A stretch of 64,000 bases of DNA from Methylocella sp. (GTDB taxonomy: Bacteria; Pseudomonadota; Alphaproteobacteria; Rhizobiales; Beijerinckiaceae): the NCBI GenBank assembly GCA_037200525.1, contig JBBCGG010000001.1, positions 4,766,501 through 4,830,500 of the forward strand, read 5' to 3'. The position numbers were made by a program, and so were the translations under genes. Positions 1-9,653 of the stretch are shown here, in pieces; position 1 is the stretch's first letter; the number at the start of each line of letters is the position of its first letter. The notes below the pieces were generated by a model. It had not been told where the DNA came from, made no database searches, and saw nothing but the letters and a program-made list of their open reading frames with translations.

Positions 1-489
1 CCGGCCGCCCGTCCTTCCGAGGTCGCAATACTCTCGCAGTAAGTGTGCGGCGGCCATCTAAATCGCATTTGCCAGGCCTGTTGCTGCCGCGAGCTCGTCC
101 TGCACCTCGATAATCTCGCGCGCGGACGCAGGAGCAGCATTCACCTCCTCCGATTTTCGCTCGGCAATATCTCTCGGAGCCGCAGCGACTTCCCGCCACC
201 AAGGCCATTGCGGCAGTCGAGTTCATGCTGGAGTGCGGAGCGTCTGCAAATGCCAAATTGGCGCTTGCAACGGGCTGGCGTGAGGTTGAGGACGGGTACT
301 GTGACGGCCCTCCTTATGCTCGCGCAGAACCGCGTCGACGTCTTTCAAAATGATGGACCGATAGCCTTTGGTCGCCTAGGCGAACCGCTATTTCTGCGAT
401 GTGAAAGGTCGTAACCTCGCATGGGGAGTTATGGCGTCTGCGTCCTTCCGAACTAACTTATCGCCGACATAAATGCTCAATCGACCTAG
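1..489 (+). other. Gene-poor left edge with a possible coding remnant
   Basis: No complete gene is visible. One plus-strand reading that stops at 351-353 gives a protein-like tail (roughly 190-353) containing AVEFMLECGASANAKLALAT and a charged C-terminus. It has no start or upstream domain and may be the end of a gene cut by earlier rearrangement. The stretch ends at the target site of the adjacent insertion sequence. The overlapping longer reading (43-414) is rich in Cys, Arg and Ser with no recognisable domain and looks non-coding. Confidence 0.25.
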
Positions 490-1456
490 GTGTTTGGTCC
501 CGGCATTTGATGGATTGGATCGAGTTTGAATCGTTCTGGTTCGATTGTCCATCTTTTGCAGATGAACTCGTAGGGCGTGAGGCCTTTTAGGGTCTTCAGT
601 CGCCGGCCGAAATTGTAGGCGCTGACGAAGTCGTCGAGATGCCTGCTGAGCTGATCATGTGGTAGCGTTTGACAGTCGCGCCCTTGATAGTTCGGTTCAT
701 CCGTTCGACCTGACCGTTCGTCCACGGATGGTTGATCTTGGTGAAGCGGTGCTCGATGCCGTTCTCGCGGCAGCGCATGGTGAACATGTGCGTCATGTAG
801 CGAGCGGTCGGGCCGTCGGCGTATCGTGGGGCGTAACGGAACTGGATGCCGTTGTCGGTCAGGATCGTGTGGATCTTGTACGGCGCGGCTGCGATCAGGG
901 CGACCAGGAAGGCTGAAGCCGTGACCCGGTTCGCGCTCTTCACCAGTTGCACGAAGGCGAATTTGCTTGTCCGATCAATGGCGACGAACAAATAGAGTTT
1001 CCCCTCGGCGGTCTGAACCTCGGCGATGTCAATGTGGAAGAAGCCGATCGGATAGGACTTGAACCTCTTCTTTGGCTCCTTGTCGCCCTCGATATCCGGC
1101 AGCCGCCCGATCCCATGCCGCTGCAGACACCGGTGCAGCGACGAGCGAGTCAGGCGGGGGATGGTGGCCTGCAGCGCATAAAGGCAATCGTCGAGAGGAA
1201 GCAACGTATGCTTTCGGAAAGCGACGATGATCGCCTCCTCCTCAATCGAGAGGACCGTCGACTTTGGTTCTTTCGGACCGGTCCGCAGATCGGCCGCCGA
1301 GGTCCGCTTCCTCCATTTGGCGACGGTCTTCTGGTTGATCCCGTAGCGCTTGGCCAGGGCCCTCAGGCTTTCTTCACTATGCTGTATCGCTCGACGCACC
1401 GCCGCTGTCGTGGTGGCGCTCCCGTGCAAAATCTGGCCCATAGCGCATCCTTCCAT
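486..1456 (-). pseudogene. IS481-family transposase, frameshifted near the 3' end
   Basis: The reading from ATG at 1456 (or 1441) carries an N-terminal helix-turn-helix (SLRALAKRYGINQKTVAKWR) and an rve/DDE core: the first Asp in HIDIAEV, the second in ILTDNGIQF and the Glu in NGQVERMNRTIK. Near position 655 the frame breaks after VKRYH. The expected C-terminus (HLDDFVSAYNFGRRLKTLKG, then LTPYEFICK) continues in the next frame to a stop at 486-488. That stop codon lies in the CTAG target sequence, not in the element. A transposase with a single small indel is the best reading. Confidence 0.85.
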
Positions 1457-1498
1457 TTCGAGGAAAATAATGCACCATCAAAGCCCGGGATCAAACAA
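490..1498 (-). mobile_element. IS481-family insertion sequence
   Basis: Terminal inverted repeats are visible: 491-513 against the reverse complement of 1475-1497 match at 20 of 23 positions, both beginning TGTTTG. The core CTAG occurs just outside both ends (486-489 and 1499-1502). IS481-type elements are known to prefer NCTAGN targets and to duplicate them. The single long gene inside is a DDE transposase on the minus strand with a frameshift, so this copy is probably immobile unless helped in trans. Confidence 0.85.
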
Positions 1499-1752
1499 CT
1501 AGATGCGTGAACGGGGAGCCCATGAAAGCCGGTTGGAATCGTCACCGCATCGTGAGTTTGCTGGCCAACGCATTGGCTTCAGCTTCAACTACTGCCTGGA
1601 CCGCAGAGATCGTGACGCCTGAGAACTACGTGAGGGCAGATGTAAAGGGCGTTATTATACGGCGCAAATCCTCGATGAATGGGGAGAGGTGATCACCGCG
1701 AATGGCGAAGTCATCGCCGTAATTCCCGATAACGGTTGTGCCGATCCAATTG

Positions 1753-2968
1753 TTACCCCAGCAACCCTGTATTCGGCTTCATTCCGCTCAGGATCCGACC
1801 GAAGAGTTCCATGGTTGTGCTTGTTGACAGACCGCCATGCAGGCTGGCCACGCGCACGTCGCGCCACAAACGATTCATCGGGCTGCTTGAGTTAGCGAAG
1901 GAAGCTCCGGATGCGCCGGCCAACAGATCCACGGCTTCCCAGAGCAAACGACTGGCGAAGCCCGCATCGCGCCAGATCCTCGCGCGCTTTTCGAGCGTCA
2001 AACGCGTGCCGCTGCTGGCGCTCGCGTCGAGTTCGCGGACCGATCGCCGGAGCATCGATTCTGCCGCGTCGATCTTGGAAGATGCCTCTCCCAGCTGAAG
2101 ATGAGTAACTGCAGCTTCGTCCTGCCGCCCGTAAAATGTATACGGGATGCCGCGACGCGGCGCCTTCTCGACAAACAGTTCAAGCGCGGCTTGCGCCATG
2201 CCGAGAATGGGGAACACAAGATTGGTCGCGAAGGACGGGAGCAGCGCCAATTCATATAGCGGCTCGCCGCGAAGACGAGAAGCTGGGTAGTCCTCTCGTA
2301 GCGCCTTGCTGAGCAATGCGATCCGCTCGTTTGGAACGAATACATCCTTTACCGAGACGCTAGTGCTCCCGCTGCCCCCGAGGCCGATAGTATCCCAATC
2401 ACGTAGCAGCTTGACCTGCGATATTGGGGATCAATGCCGACCCACGGTCGACGACCTGCCCCGAGTCGTCGAAAATGGGAATGCCAAGGATATCCCAATC
2501 AACATGTTCCACGCCGCTGTTGAAACTCCAAAACCCCTCATCGATTATTACGCCGCCATCCACTCGCTTCGTCTTCACCTCACGGGGCAGAAGCACGCTC
2601 GCCGTACGGAACCTTCCGCCTGAGGCAAAAACCTCATCGACGACCTGCTGCGAATAAAGCGCCGCAGCCATCCACGTGCCGGACGAGAGCAGGGCCAGCG
2701 TCCAGGCGGCCGAGCCGTCGCCGCGCGCAACTTGGACCACTGCGTCCATCCGAGTCTCGAGCGAGCACTGGAGGCCTCCATACATTTTCGGCGCCGCCAT
2801 GTCGAATAGGCGCGCGTTTTCTAGGTCCGTAACCGTGCTGTCAGGGAGCCTCGCGAGCCTTTCCGTTTCCGCGCCGCGCGAGCGCAGCGATGGGATTAAG
2901 GCGATGGCGGCAGCCACGACATCATTGTCTGCGGACTGCCCGATCGCCGTATCTTTGCCGCTAGTCAT
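1753..2968 (-). pseudogene. Acyl-CoA-dehydrogenase-fold flavin monooxygenase (HsaA/HpaH-like oxygenase), one frameshift
   Basis: The N-terminal part (ATG at 2968, GGAG upstream) has the acyl-CoA dehydrogenase-type alpha domain (LARLPDSTVTDLENARLFDM) and VARGDGSAAWTLALLSSGTW, typical of FMNH2-dependent hydroxylases of the HsaA, HpaB/C2 and DszC group. It runs to about 2425. The next frame then continues smoothly with LLRDWDTIGLGGSGSTSVSV and DVFVPNERIALL to the C-terminus ending NTGLLG at 1753. A one-base indel near 2424-2430 therefore splits an otherwise full-length gene of about 400 codons. Such enzymes need a separate flavin reductase, and none is adjacent. The exact substrate cannot be told. 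Confidence 0.75.
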
Positions 2969-3426
2969 GAAGGCTCCATAAATAATTGATCGCGCCGCGA
3001 TTCGACCAAAGACATCCGCAGGCTAATGTGCGGATCCTGAGCATTGGAATGTCCCAATCGCATCGGGGCGGCAGCGTGAGTACGGCCGGTTACGCTTTTA
3101 TTGCAAACGATGATGCAAAACGGCTTTCTAATTACAAACGTAATGGCGGGGTCTCCGTGTAACTCGCCGTCAGGACATAATGCGTTCGGAACCTCCCAAT
3201 GACGATTGCCGCGAGGCGGTTGAGAGCGGCGGAGGGCTGGAGTGAGACTGAGGAAGCTTGAGATGGCTCAGCTGGTCATCGGTTTTTCGGATGATGATCA
3301 TGGGAACATCCGATTTCCAAAATGAACGACAGAATGCTATTTGGTGAGCGTTTAGGTCTCGCTTGAACGCTCGATAGATTGTGGCGCTACACTTCAGCCG
3401 CGCAGGCGACAGATGGGATTCAGGAC
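2969..3426. other. Intergenic region, no gene seen
   Basis: About 460 bases between the divergent monooxygenase pseudogene and the response-regulator gene. No credible ORF, RNA gene or repeat was recognised. It presumably holds the promoters of both flanking genes. Confidence 0.5.
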
Positions 3427-4164
3427 ATGCATGACGAGAACAGGAAGTCCGCCAGGATCCTAGTCATCGAGGACGACAGCGCCTTGCGGCACATGGTCCT
3501 GACCTATCTTGAAGAGCACGACATGCAGGTCGTTTCGGCCACCAGCCGCCAAGAGATGGCTCGCCAATTTGCTGCGGAGATCGGGCCAGACCTGGTAATC
3601 CTCGATCTGCGGCTAGGACAAGAGGATGGGCTCGAGCTATTGCGCGAGATTCGGTCGCGCTCCGATATTCCTGTGATCATCGTCACCGGCAATCGTCGCG
3701 ATGAAATCGACCGGGTGGTCGGACTTGAACTCGGCGCAGACGATTATGTCACTAAGCCGTTCGGGCTCCGGGAGCTCTTGGCGCGCATTCGCGCGGTGTT
3801 GCGCCGGCAAGAAACGAGACACAGCACGCCTCAACGGAATCGAGCGAGACTACGATCTCACTTCGGCGGCTGGGAACTCGACCGACGCGCGCGACGCCTG
3901 GCCGATCCCGATGGGGCCGATGTTGCGCTGACGAAAGCGGAATATTCGCTACTGACAGCGTTTCTCGATGCGCCCCAGCGCCCGCTCAGCCGCGAACACC
4001 TTTTGCAGGCGACTCGCAGACATGAAGATATCTGCGATCGCAGCATCGATGTGCAAATCCTGCGGTTGCGGCGCAAGCTTGAAACCGATCCGGCCGCGCC
4101 ACGCGTCATTCAGACCGAGCGGGGCGTCGGCTATCTTTTTACTCAGCCGGTCGAGCACATCTGA
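3427..4164 (+). CDS. OmpR/PhoB-type response regulator (orphan)
   Basis: A 245-residue two-domain transcription factor. The receiver domain spans about residues 10-125, with acidic pocket E15-D16-D17, phospho-acceptor D60 (LVILDLRL) and K110 (YVTKPFGL). The C-terminal winged helix (about 145-240) contains LTKAEYSLL and the recognition-helix region DRSIDVQILRLRRKL, ending RGVGYLF. The start at 3427 gives a normal receiver N-terminus; a longer reading from 3379 adds an unlikely leader. No histidine kinase is adjacent on the same strand, so the partner is unknown. The small gene that follows is on the other strand. Confidence 0.9.
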   Translation: MHDENRKSARILVIEDDSALRHMVLTYLEEHDMQVVSATSRQEMARQFAAEIGPDLVILDLRLGQEDGLELLREIRSRSDIPVIIVTGNRRDEIDRVVGLELGADDYVTKPFGLRELLARIRAVLRRQETRHSTPQRNRARLRSHFGGWELDRRARRLADPDGADVALTKAEYSLLTAFLDAPQRPLSREHLLQATRRHEDICDRSIDVQILRLRRKLETDPAAPRVIQTERGVGYLFTQPVEHI

Positions 4165-4232
4165 CCGATCAGACAATAAAAGGGCAGCCTATTCCGTTGG
4201 ATTTGTTGGATAGGCAACGCCGAACGACAGCC

Positions 4233-4778
4233 TCAATGATTGTTGAGCATGGCATTGTTGATGAGCCACTCCGCGCCTCGATTCCAGGAATAATCGGCGC
4301 CGATGCGAAGGTCGCTTTGCCGCGCGAGGGCGATGGCTCCGGTACGAGCGTCCCGGATCTCGAATCGCACCACGTATTCCGTCCGGCTGATCCGCGTCAC
4401 CACACCGACAAAGGATTGATCGGCGCCGAGCTTTAGCGCGATGGCGGCTTCGCAGCCGTTGCATTGGCGCAGCGAGCGCTGTTTCGCGGCATCGTCCTCG
4501 GCGCTCGAGACGTCGACAAGAGTATAGCGCCCGGATTGCGCGATGAGCCGGCGCGCTTCGCTCGTGGCTCGATCCAATTGCGCAAGGTCAGCTGAGTTAT
4601 CGCCCGCAAGCCCGGCGCCGGCGCTGAAATCGTCGAGTTCGAAATCGAACACCGCGATTTTAATCGGGGACGGATCGGCGCTTGCGCCGACTGGCGTGGG
4701 ACCAACGCCCCACCACAACAAGGCGGCGCCGTAAGCGGCAAGCAGCCGGAGGCGGCACGAGAAAAAACGGCGTTGCAT
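4233..4778 (-). CDS. Secreted DUF3280/DUF2380-type protein, copy 1
   Basis: A 181-residue protein with an N-terminal signal segment (RLRLLAAYGAALLWWGVGPT) followed by the family's characteristic IAVFDFELDDFSAG start, a Cys pair in LRQCNGCEAAIALKLGADQS, and a beta-rich tail with YVVRFEIRDARTG. The function of this family is unknown. Members tend to sit beside two-component systems and quinoprotein dehydrogenase loci. A second family member lies 45 bases upstream on the same strand (4824-5336), probably in one operon, and a kinase/regulator pair diverges from them. The family name is given from memory; the pairing is seen directly. Confidence 0.7.
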   Translation of the reverse strand: MQRRFFSCRLRLLAAYGAALLWWGVGPTPVGASADPSPIKIAVFDFELDDFSAGAGLAGDNSADLAQLDRATSEARRLIAQSGRYTLVDVSSAEDDAAKQRSLRQCNGCEAAIALKLGADQSFVGVVTRISRTEYVVRFEIRDARTGAIALARQSDLRIGADYSWNRGAEWLINNAMLNNH

Positions 4779-4823
4779 AGCTGGCTCCTGTTTTGCACCT
4801 TCGATGAGAAGCGCGGTCGCCCA

Positions 4824-5336
4824 TTACGAGGGGGGCAGCGCGGCAATTTCGTCCGAGATAAAAGCTTCGGCCCGCCGCCAGGCTTCATCGGTGTCGCCGC
4901 GAAAGGTGAACAGCTTGTCGAGCACGATCCGTCCCGTTCTGACGTCGATCGCCTCAACCTTCGCCCATTGCACCAGCGTGCTCATCTTGTGGATGCCGCC
5001 GATAAGCAGAATGCCGGCTCCAGCTTCGCGGGCCGCGGCCAAGATAGCGCTGACCGTTGAGCCGGCGAGCGAGCACGGATCGGGCTGGCATACCGGCGTG
5101 ACGAGCTGGAATTTGCCGCCCTCTCCGAGTCCGTCCTTGAGGGCGCGCGTAAAGACGTTGAGCCGCGTTTCATGCTCCCTTCGCTGATCGCGCTCCTCAC
5201 CCGAAGTGTCGATATAGTCGAAGTCGATCACCGCGATGGCGGCGCCTCGCGCCTTTTCACCGCCGTCCTCGGCGTTGACGCAAGAAGGCGCCAACGACAG
5301 GCACGCCGTAAGCATCGAAAGAGTGAAGCGCCGCAT
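4824..5336 (-). CDS. Secreted DUF3280/DUF2380-type protein, copy 2
   Basis: A 170-residue protein starting at ATG 5336, with signal peptide MRRFTLSMLTACLSLAPSCV and then IAVIDFDYIDTSGEE, matching the fold start of its neighbour. It has a Cys pair (VCQPDPC) and a C-terminal DVRTGRIVLDKLFTFRGDTD where the neighbour has RDARTG. A longer open reading to 5711 is only an antisense shadow of the kinase gene. The two proteins are divergent paralogues, so they may form a heteromeric periplasmic sensor or chaperone. That role is inference. The gene is transcribed divergently from the histidine kinase at 5526. Confidence 0.7.
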   Translation of the reverse strand: MRRFTLSMLTACLSLAPSCVNAEDGGEKARGAAIAVIDFDYIDTSGEERDQRREHETRLNVFTRALKDGLGEGGKFQLVTPVCQPDPCSLAGSTVSAILAAAREAGAGILLIGGIHKMSTLVQWAKVEAIDVRTGRIVLDKLFTFRGDTDEAWRRAEAFISDEIAALPPS

Positions 5337-5525
5337 GTCGCAAACCCCGTTGTTTCGCCGCCATCCTGCACGGATCGCCGGGCTTGCGGAAAGCGGACGC
5401 GCCCCGATAGTGGCCGGGCAAATTGCCCGATCTTGCGGCGGGCGCTTCCAAGAGGCCGGGTCTGCCTCTAGGCTGGGCGTCGAGCGCCCCATTGAGCGCA
5501 ACGCTCTTTTGCAAAGTGTTCGCCT

Positions 5526-6935
5526 ATGCCAGCGTCCAGGCTTGATCTGAAACTTCGGCTCGCGCTGCGCATCACGGCTTTGGCGGCGTTCTGTTTTGCC
5601 GCCGCCGCGGCTTACGTTCTTTTCGAGACGGACCGCTCCGCGCGGGCGCGGGCCGATCGGATCGCGGAGGCGGTCGCCAAAGACCTCGAGCTGCAACAGG
5701 GCCAGATTCACTGGGTTAAGGATGCTCCCTACCGATTCCCCGATTTACAAAGGGTCGCGCCGGCGCTCATGGCTCCCGGCGTCTGCATCTCCTACCGCGA
5801 GCGGAATGGCGAAATTCTTCAGCGCTTGTGCAGCGGCGCCGAGCCCGACGACGCCGACGCGCCGCAGCTCTTCGCTGACCTTTATCAACGCCTGTTCGGC
5901 ATTGGCCGCGAGTCGGCGCGTCCCGTGATCTATGGCGATGAGACGCATGGGGAGGCTGTGGCGTCGATCGATCGTCAAAGCCTCATCGGACAAAGCTGGC
6001 GCGAGACGAGCCGCCTTGTCGCCATCATGGCCGGCGCTTTGCTTGGCCTTTGCGTCTTGATATATGCAGCGCTCGCAGACGCCTTGCGGCCGACGCGGGC
6101 GATCCGCGCCGGTCTTGAGCGTCTTGCCGCCGGCGACCTCTCGGCGCGTCTGCCGCCCTTCGACCTTGCCGAGCTTTCGGCAGTGGGCAAGGTATTCAAT
6201 CATCTTGCCGCTAACCTTGAGACGACGCTCGCCGAGCGCAAGGCGCTGATGCAACGGCTGATAGCTGTCCAGGATGAGGAACGGCAACATCTCGCGCGAG
6301 AGTTGCATGACGAATTCGGGCAATGCCTCGCCGCAATCAGCGCGGTCGCAGCCTCCGCTGGCCAGACTGCGCGGCAGGAATGTCCGGCCCTCGTGTCCGA
6401 GTGCCGCAGCATCGCTCGGACGGCCGCCCGTATGATGGACGTGCTGCGCAGCGCGCTTTTGAGGCTGCGTCCGCCGGACGTCGATGAGCTTGGCCTCGCT
6501 GCAAGCCTTGAAGGGCTTGTTGCGGGATGGAACAGCCGCGGCGGCCGAACGCGCTTTTCAATCGAGCTGTCCGGCAAATTCGACAAGCTGCCGCCGGATT
6601 TCGCGGCAAGTCTTTACAGGGTCGCACAAGAGGCCATAACCAATGCGGCGAAACATGCGCAGGCGTCGCGGGTCGCTCTTCGTCTTCGCATGCAAGAAGC
6701 CGCTGCCCCGGATCAGCGCGCGTGCATAGAACTCGAGGTCGATGACGATGGCAAAGCCGGAGCCGATTTGACTGTCAAATCCGGCATGGGACTGCTCGGC
6801 ATGCGCGAGCGCATTGCTGCGCTTGGCGGCAGATTGAGCATTGAGGCCTCGCGCCCGAGCGGTCTTGTACTCCTCGCGCAAATTCCGGTTCCGCCAGCGC
6901 CGACGCATCCCTGCGAGACGAGGAATGCGGCATGA
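5526..6935 (+). CDS. NarL-type sensor histidine kinase (HAMP-HisKA_3-HATPase)
   Basis: A 469-residue membrane kinase. An N-terminal transmembrane segment (LRITALAAFCFAAAAAYVLF) is followed by a periplasmic sensor region to about residue 155, a second membrane segment (LVAIMAGALLGLCVLIYAAL), a HAMP linker (LERLAAGDLSARLPP), and the dimerisation/phospho-acceptor helix with H261 in HLARELHDEFGQ. The C-terminal ATPase contains YRVAQEAITNAAKHA and GMGLLGMRERI. It overlaps the next gene by four bases (ATGA), so kinase and regulator are translationally coupled. The order of divergent DUF3280 genes, kinase and regulator resembles MoxYX-type systems of methylotrophs, but the target genes are not visible here. 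Confidence 0.9.
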   Translation: MPASRLDLKLRLALRITALAAFCFAAAAAYVLFETDRSARARADRIAEAVAKDLELQQGQIHWVKDAPYRFPDLQRVAPALMAPGVCISYRERNGEILQRLCSGAEPDDADAPQLFADLYQRLFGIGRESARPVIYGDETHGEAVASIDRQSLIGQSWRETSRLVAIMAGALLGLCVLIYAALADALRPTRAIRAGLERLAAGDLSARLPPFDLAELSAVGKVFNHLAANLETTLAERKALMQRLIAVQDEERQHLARELHDEFGQCLAAISAVAASAGQTARQECPALVSECRSIARTAARMMDVLRSALLRLRPPDVDELGLAASLEGLVAGWNSRGGRTRFSIELSGKFDKLPPDFAASLYRVAQEAITNAAKHAQASRVALRLRMQEAAAPDQRACIELEVDDDGKAGADLTVKSGMGLLGMRERIAALGGRLSIEASRPSGLVLLAQIPVPPAPTHPCETRNAA

Positions 6936-7606
6936 CGGACGGCGCCACCATTATGCTCGTCGACGATCATGCGATTGTGCGTGAAGGATATCGCTCGCTG
7001 TTGCAGAAACAGCCGCGACTGAAGGTTGTCGCCGAGGCGAGCGATGGCGCCGAGGCCTACCGTCTGTTCAAGGAGACGAGGCCGGACCTCGTCATCATGG
7101 ATCTCACCATGCCAGGTTTTGGCGGCGTTGAAGCCATAAGGCGCATTCGCCAATGGGAGTCCACCGCTCGCATTCTCGTCTTCACCATGCATCAGAACGC
7201 TGCTTACGCCGTGCAGGCGATCCGGGCCGGGGCGAAGGGCTATGTCACGAAAAGCAGCCCGCCGGAAGCGCTCGTGCGCGCGGCGTTCGACGTGCTGCAA
7301 GGAAGGATCGCGCTCAGCGCCGACATTGATCATGAGCTTGCGTTGAGTCGCGTCGCCGACACTCCGACGGCGACGGACGTGCTCACGCCGCGCGAATTCG
7401 AGATTTTGCGCATGCTGCTTGCGGAGAGAACGACAGAGGACATCGCCGACATTCTTCACCTCAGCCCGAAGACGGTCGCGAATACGCGCTACCTTATCAA
7501 AAGTAAGCTCGGCGTCGCTTCCGACATTGAGCTCGTGCTTGTCGCGCTCCGGCAAGGAATTTTGGGCAAGGACCCTGACATGGATGCGAGCCATCCCCTG
7601 GCGTGA
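6932..7606 (+). CDS. NarL/FixJ-family response regulator
   Basis: A 224-residue regulator. Its receiver domain has D11-D12 and phospho-acceptor D57 (LVIMDLTMPGFGG) and the conserved Lys in AKGYVTKSSPPEA. The C-terminal LuxR-type HTH (about 150-210) contains LTPREFEILRMLLAERTTED and LSPKTVANTRYLIKSKL. The start codon overlaps the stop of the upstream kinase gene, so the two form a cognate pair. It most likely activates or represses genes in answer to the signal sensed by the kinase, possibly with the divergent secreted proteins as accessory sensors. Confidence 0.92.
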   Translation: MTDGATIMLVDDHAIVREGYRSLLQKQPRLKVVAEASDGAEAYRLFKETRPDLVIMDLTMPGFGGVEAIRRIRQWESTARILVFTMHQNAAYAVQAIRAGAKGYVTKSSPPEALVRAAFDVLQGRIALSADIDHELALSRVADTPTATDVLTPREFEILRMLLAERTTEDIADILHLSPKTVANTRYLIKSKLGVASDIELVLVALRQGILGKDPDMDASHPLA

Positions 7607-7707
7607 ATTTATCACGCTCATATGCGCCAAACCTAGATCGACCCTCGCGACGCTGATGGAAGACGGAAACCCGCAACTGGCCACCAGCGATAATCTTTCT
7701 GCCACCG

Positions 7708-7995
7708 CTAGTAGGCTCCGCCTCGGCCCTTACGCGCCGCCCGGTAATGGCTGGGAGAAAATCCACAGTGTTGATGGAAACTCTTCGAAAACGCAGCCGT
7801 CGTCTCATAGCTAACCCGAGTGGCGATCCGCGCTATTGCGTGATCGCTCGACTCGAGCATGAGCGCGGCCTTCTCCATCCGCCGTGCGACCAGGTACCGA
7901 TGCATAGTTTCGCCGACAAACCTCGTAAATCGAGCCGAGAAGGCCGACCGGCCTGAGAACTCGCTACCGCCGAGCCCCTTAGCCGTCGCGGTGGC
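7708..7995 (-). pseudogene. C-terminal remnant of an AraC-family regulator
   Basis: The minus-strand reading gives SGRSAFSARFTRFVGETMHR, then a second HTH with MEKAALMLESSDHAIARIA and SKSFHQHCGFSPSHYR. These are the two helix-turn-helix halves of an AraC/XylS DNA-binding domain. The effector-binding N-terminal two thirds are missing and an in-frame stop lies just upstream, near 8000. It is a dead gene end left between the two-component pair and an insertion sequence. Confidence 0.75.
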
Positions 7996-8337
7996 TCGCC
8001 TACATAATTGCGGCTAACCCGTAGCTCGGAACTCTTAGGCTGCGGGAGCGGAAATGCTGTCGCGCTCTTCGCGCGGTGCTTACCCTGCTTGCGCTGCCTA
8101 TGCTTGAGGCGCCGCCGGCCGAGGTCATGCCAAAGAGATCGCCGCTCGAATCCTCAGATCAAGCTGGCGACGGGCGAGGTGCCGTTTCCGCCCTTGAAGC
8201 TGAACAGCACCGTCTCGGTGCAGGCCGTCTTCCCCACCGCGGAGGGTATCAACTTGAACGCCACCCCCAATGAACCGGGGCGCCGCTCCAAGTTGTGCCA
8301 TATTTATACTTCTTGAGCGTCATCCTAAAAGCGTGAT
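7996..8337. other. Gene-poor stretch left of the IS5 element
   Basis: No intact gene. A plus-strand reading ending near 8316 contains IKLATGEVPFPPLKLNSTVS and reads like a real protein fragment, but it lacks a start and a recognisable domain. It may be part of a gene destroyed before or during insertion of the adjacent element. Confidence 0.3.
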
Positions 8338-9176
8338 CTAGGCTCAGGACCTATTAAATTTGCCTGAGATGTGATTCCTGGTCTCCGCATGGGGAGGCTG
8401 GGATGAGTGATTTGTTTTTGTTGGGCGAGCGGCAGATGGCGCGGCTTGCGCCGCATTTTCCTCTGTCGCATGGCGTTCCGCGGGTTGACGACCGTCGGGT
8501 GGTCAGCGGAATCGTCTATGTGATCCGCAACGGCCTGCAATGGAAAGATGCGCCCAAGGATTACGGGCCGCACAAGACGCTTTACAATCGCTTCATCCGC
8601 TGGAGCCGGCTCGGCGTCTTCGACCGCATATTCGCCGCGCTCGCTGGCGAAGGTCCAAAGCCCGAGCGCATCATGATCGACGCCACGCATCTGAAGGCGC
8701 ATCGCACAGCGGCGAGCCTGCTCAAAAAGGGGCTCTTCCCCGCCGTATCGGGCGCACGAAAGGCGGACTGAACTCGAAGCTCCACGTCGTTTGCGACGGC
8801 GCCGGCAAGCCCCTCGTCATGTTGCTCTCGGAGGGCCAGATGAGCGACCACAAGGGCGCGCGGCTGATGCTCAAGGCTTTACCGCCCGCTTCAATGTTGA
8901 TCGCCGACAGGGGCTACGACAGCAACTGGTTCCGCGCCGCGCTGAAGGCCAGGGGCGTCGAGCCCTGCATCCCGCCAACCAGAAGCCGCAAGCTTCCCAT
9001 TGCCTATGACAAGACGCTCTACCGCCAGCGTCACAAAATCGAGAACATGTTCGCCAAGCTCAAGGACTGGCGGCGCATCGCAACCCGCTATGATCGATGC
9101 GCCCACACCTTCTTCTCCGCCATCTGCATCGCAGCCGCCGTCCTCTTCTATCTCAATCAATGAGTCCTGAGCCTAG
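8338..9176 (+). mobile_element. IS5-family (IS427-group) insertion sequence, copy 1
   Basis: The perfect terminal inverted repeat CTAGGCTCAGGAC is found at 8338-8350 and, inverted, at 9164-9176. CTAG at both extremes is probably the duplicated target. Inside is a two-phase transposase gene typical of this group. A second copy with the same ends lies at 59073-59912 in this window. This copy has no visible disabling change beyond the normal frame shift, so it may be active. Confidence 0.88.
8403..9163 (+). CDS. IS5-family transposase, two overlapping frames
   Basis: Frame A (8403-8771) encodes the N-terminal DUF4096-type region and the first catalytic Asp (RIMIDATHLKAH). Frame B, shifted by -1 and ending at 9163, carries the second Asp (MLIADRGYDSNWF) and the Glu region (YRQRHKIENMFAKLKDWRR). 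The A5G4 run at 8724-8732 is a plausible slippage site for making the fusion protein, as is normal for this IS group. The two frames together give about 250 residues, the usual transposase length. The protein cuts and joins the element at the CTAGGCTCAGGAC ends. Confidence 0.85.
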
Positions 9177-9352
9177 TTGATATGGTATATAAAACTATTC
9201 AATAGAAATTTCGTTGTATATTCGCCTGTAATCATTTTTAGCGCGATCAATAGGCCGTCCTAGAGGTGGGTGCGTGAAATATTTGCTTTGAAACAATTTG
9301 GGCGCGTCTGAGGGTCGAGATAGCGCGAGGCTCTAAGCGTCCGGCGCGATTC

Positions 9353-9490
9353 TCATTCGCGCAGAGAAGGTCACCGGCGCAAAACTCGCCGGGCGAAGCG
9401 AACTGGATGCCTTGCTCGATCCCGCGGCGACGTTCTCACGGTCATGCGCGTCGATCATCTGGCGCGATCTACCTGGTGACCTCGCGACGT
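9353..9490 (+). pseudogene. Fragment of a Tn3-type serine resolvase
   Basis: A plus-strand reading shows IRAEKVTGAKLAGRSELDAL, and after a one-base shift RGDVLTVMRVDHLARST. These two pieces match the catalytic-domain core of Tn3-family resolvases/invertases, where a segment of the type DVLVVTRIDRLARS is diagnostic. The N-terminal catalytic serine region and the C-terminal HTH are absent. It is a small scar of an old transposon next to the IS5 element. Confidence 0.6.
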
Positions 9491-9653
9491 ACGGGGTCGA
9501 CTATCCCCCCCATGAAAATGTGCTGTATAGACGCCGGGAGCTCATGGCCCGGACCTGAAGCGCTCTTGCGGCAGGTATCTTCCGGCCGCCGAGGGCCATC
9601 ATTGATTTTGCGTCGAGGCGCATATCCGCCGCCAGACGCCAGGAGTATTTGCA

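Noticed and set aside
4824-5711. A 295-residue version of the second DUF3280-type protein starting at 5711
   Set aside because: The first 125 residues are antisense to the kinase gene and precede a clear signal peptide at ATG 5336.
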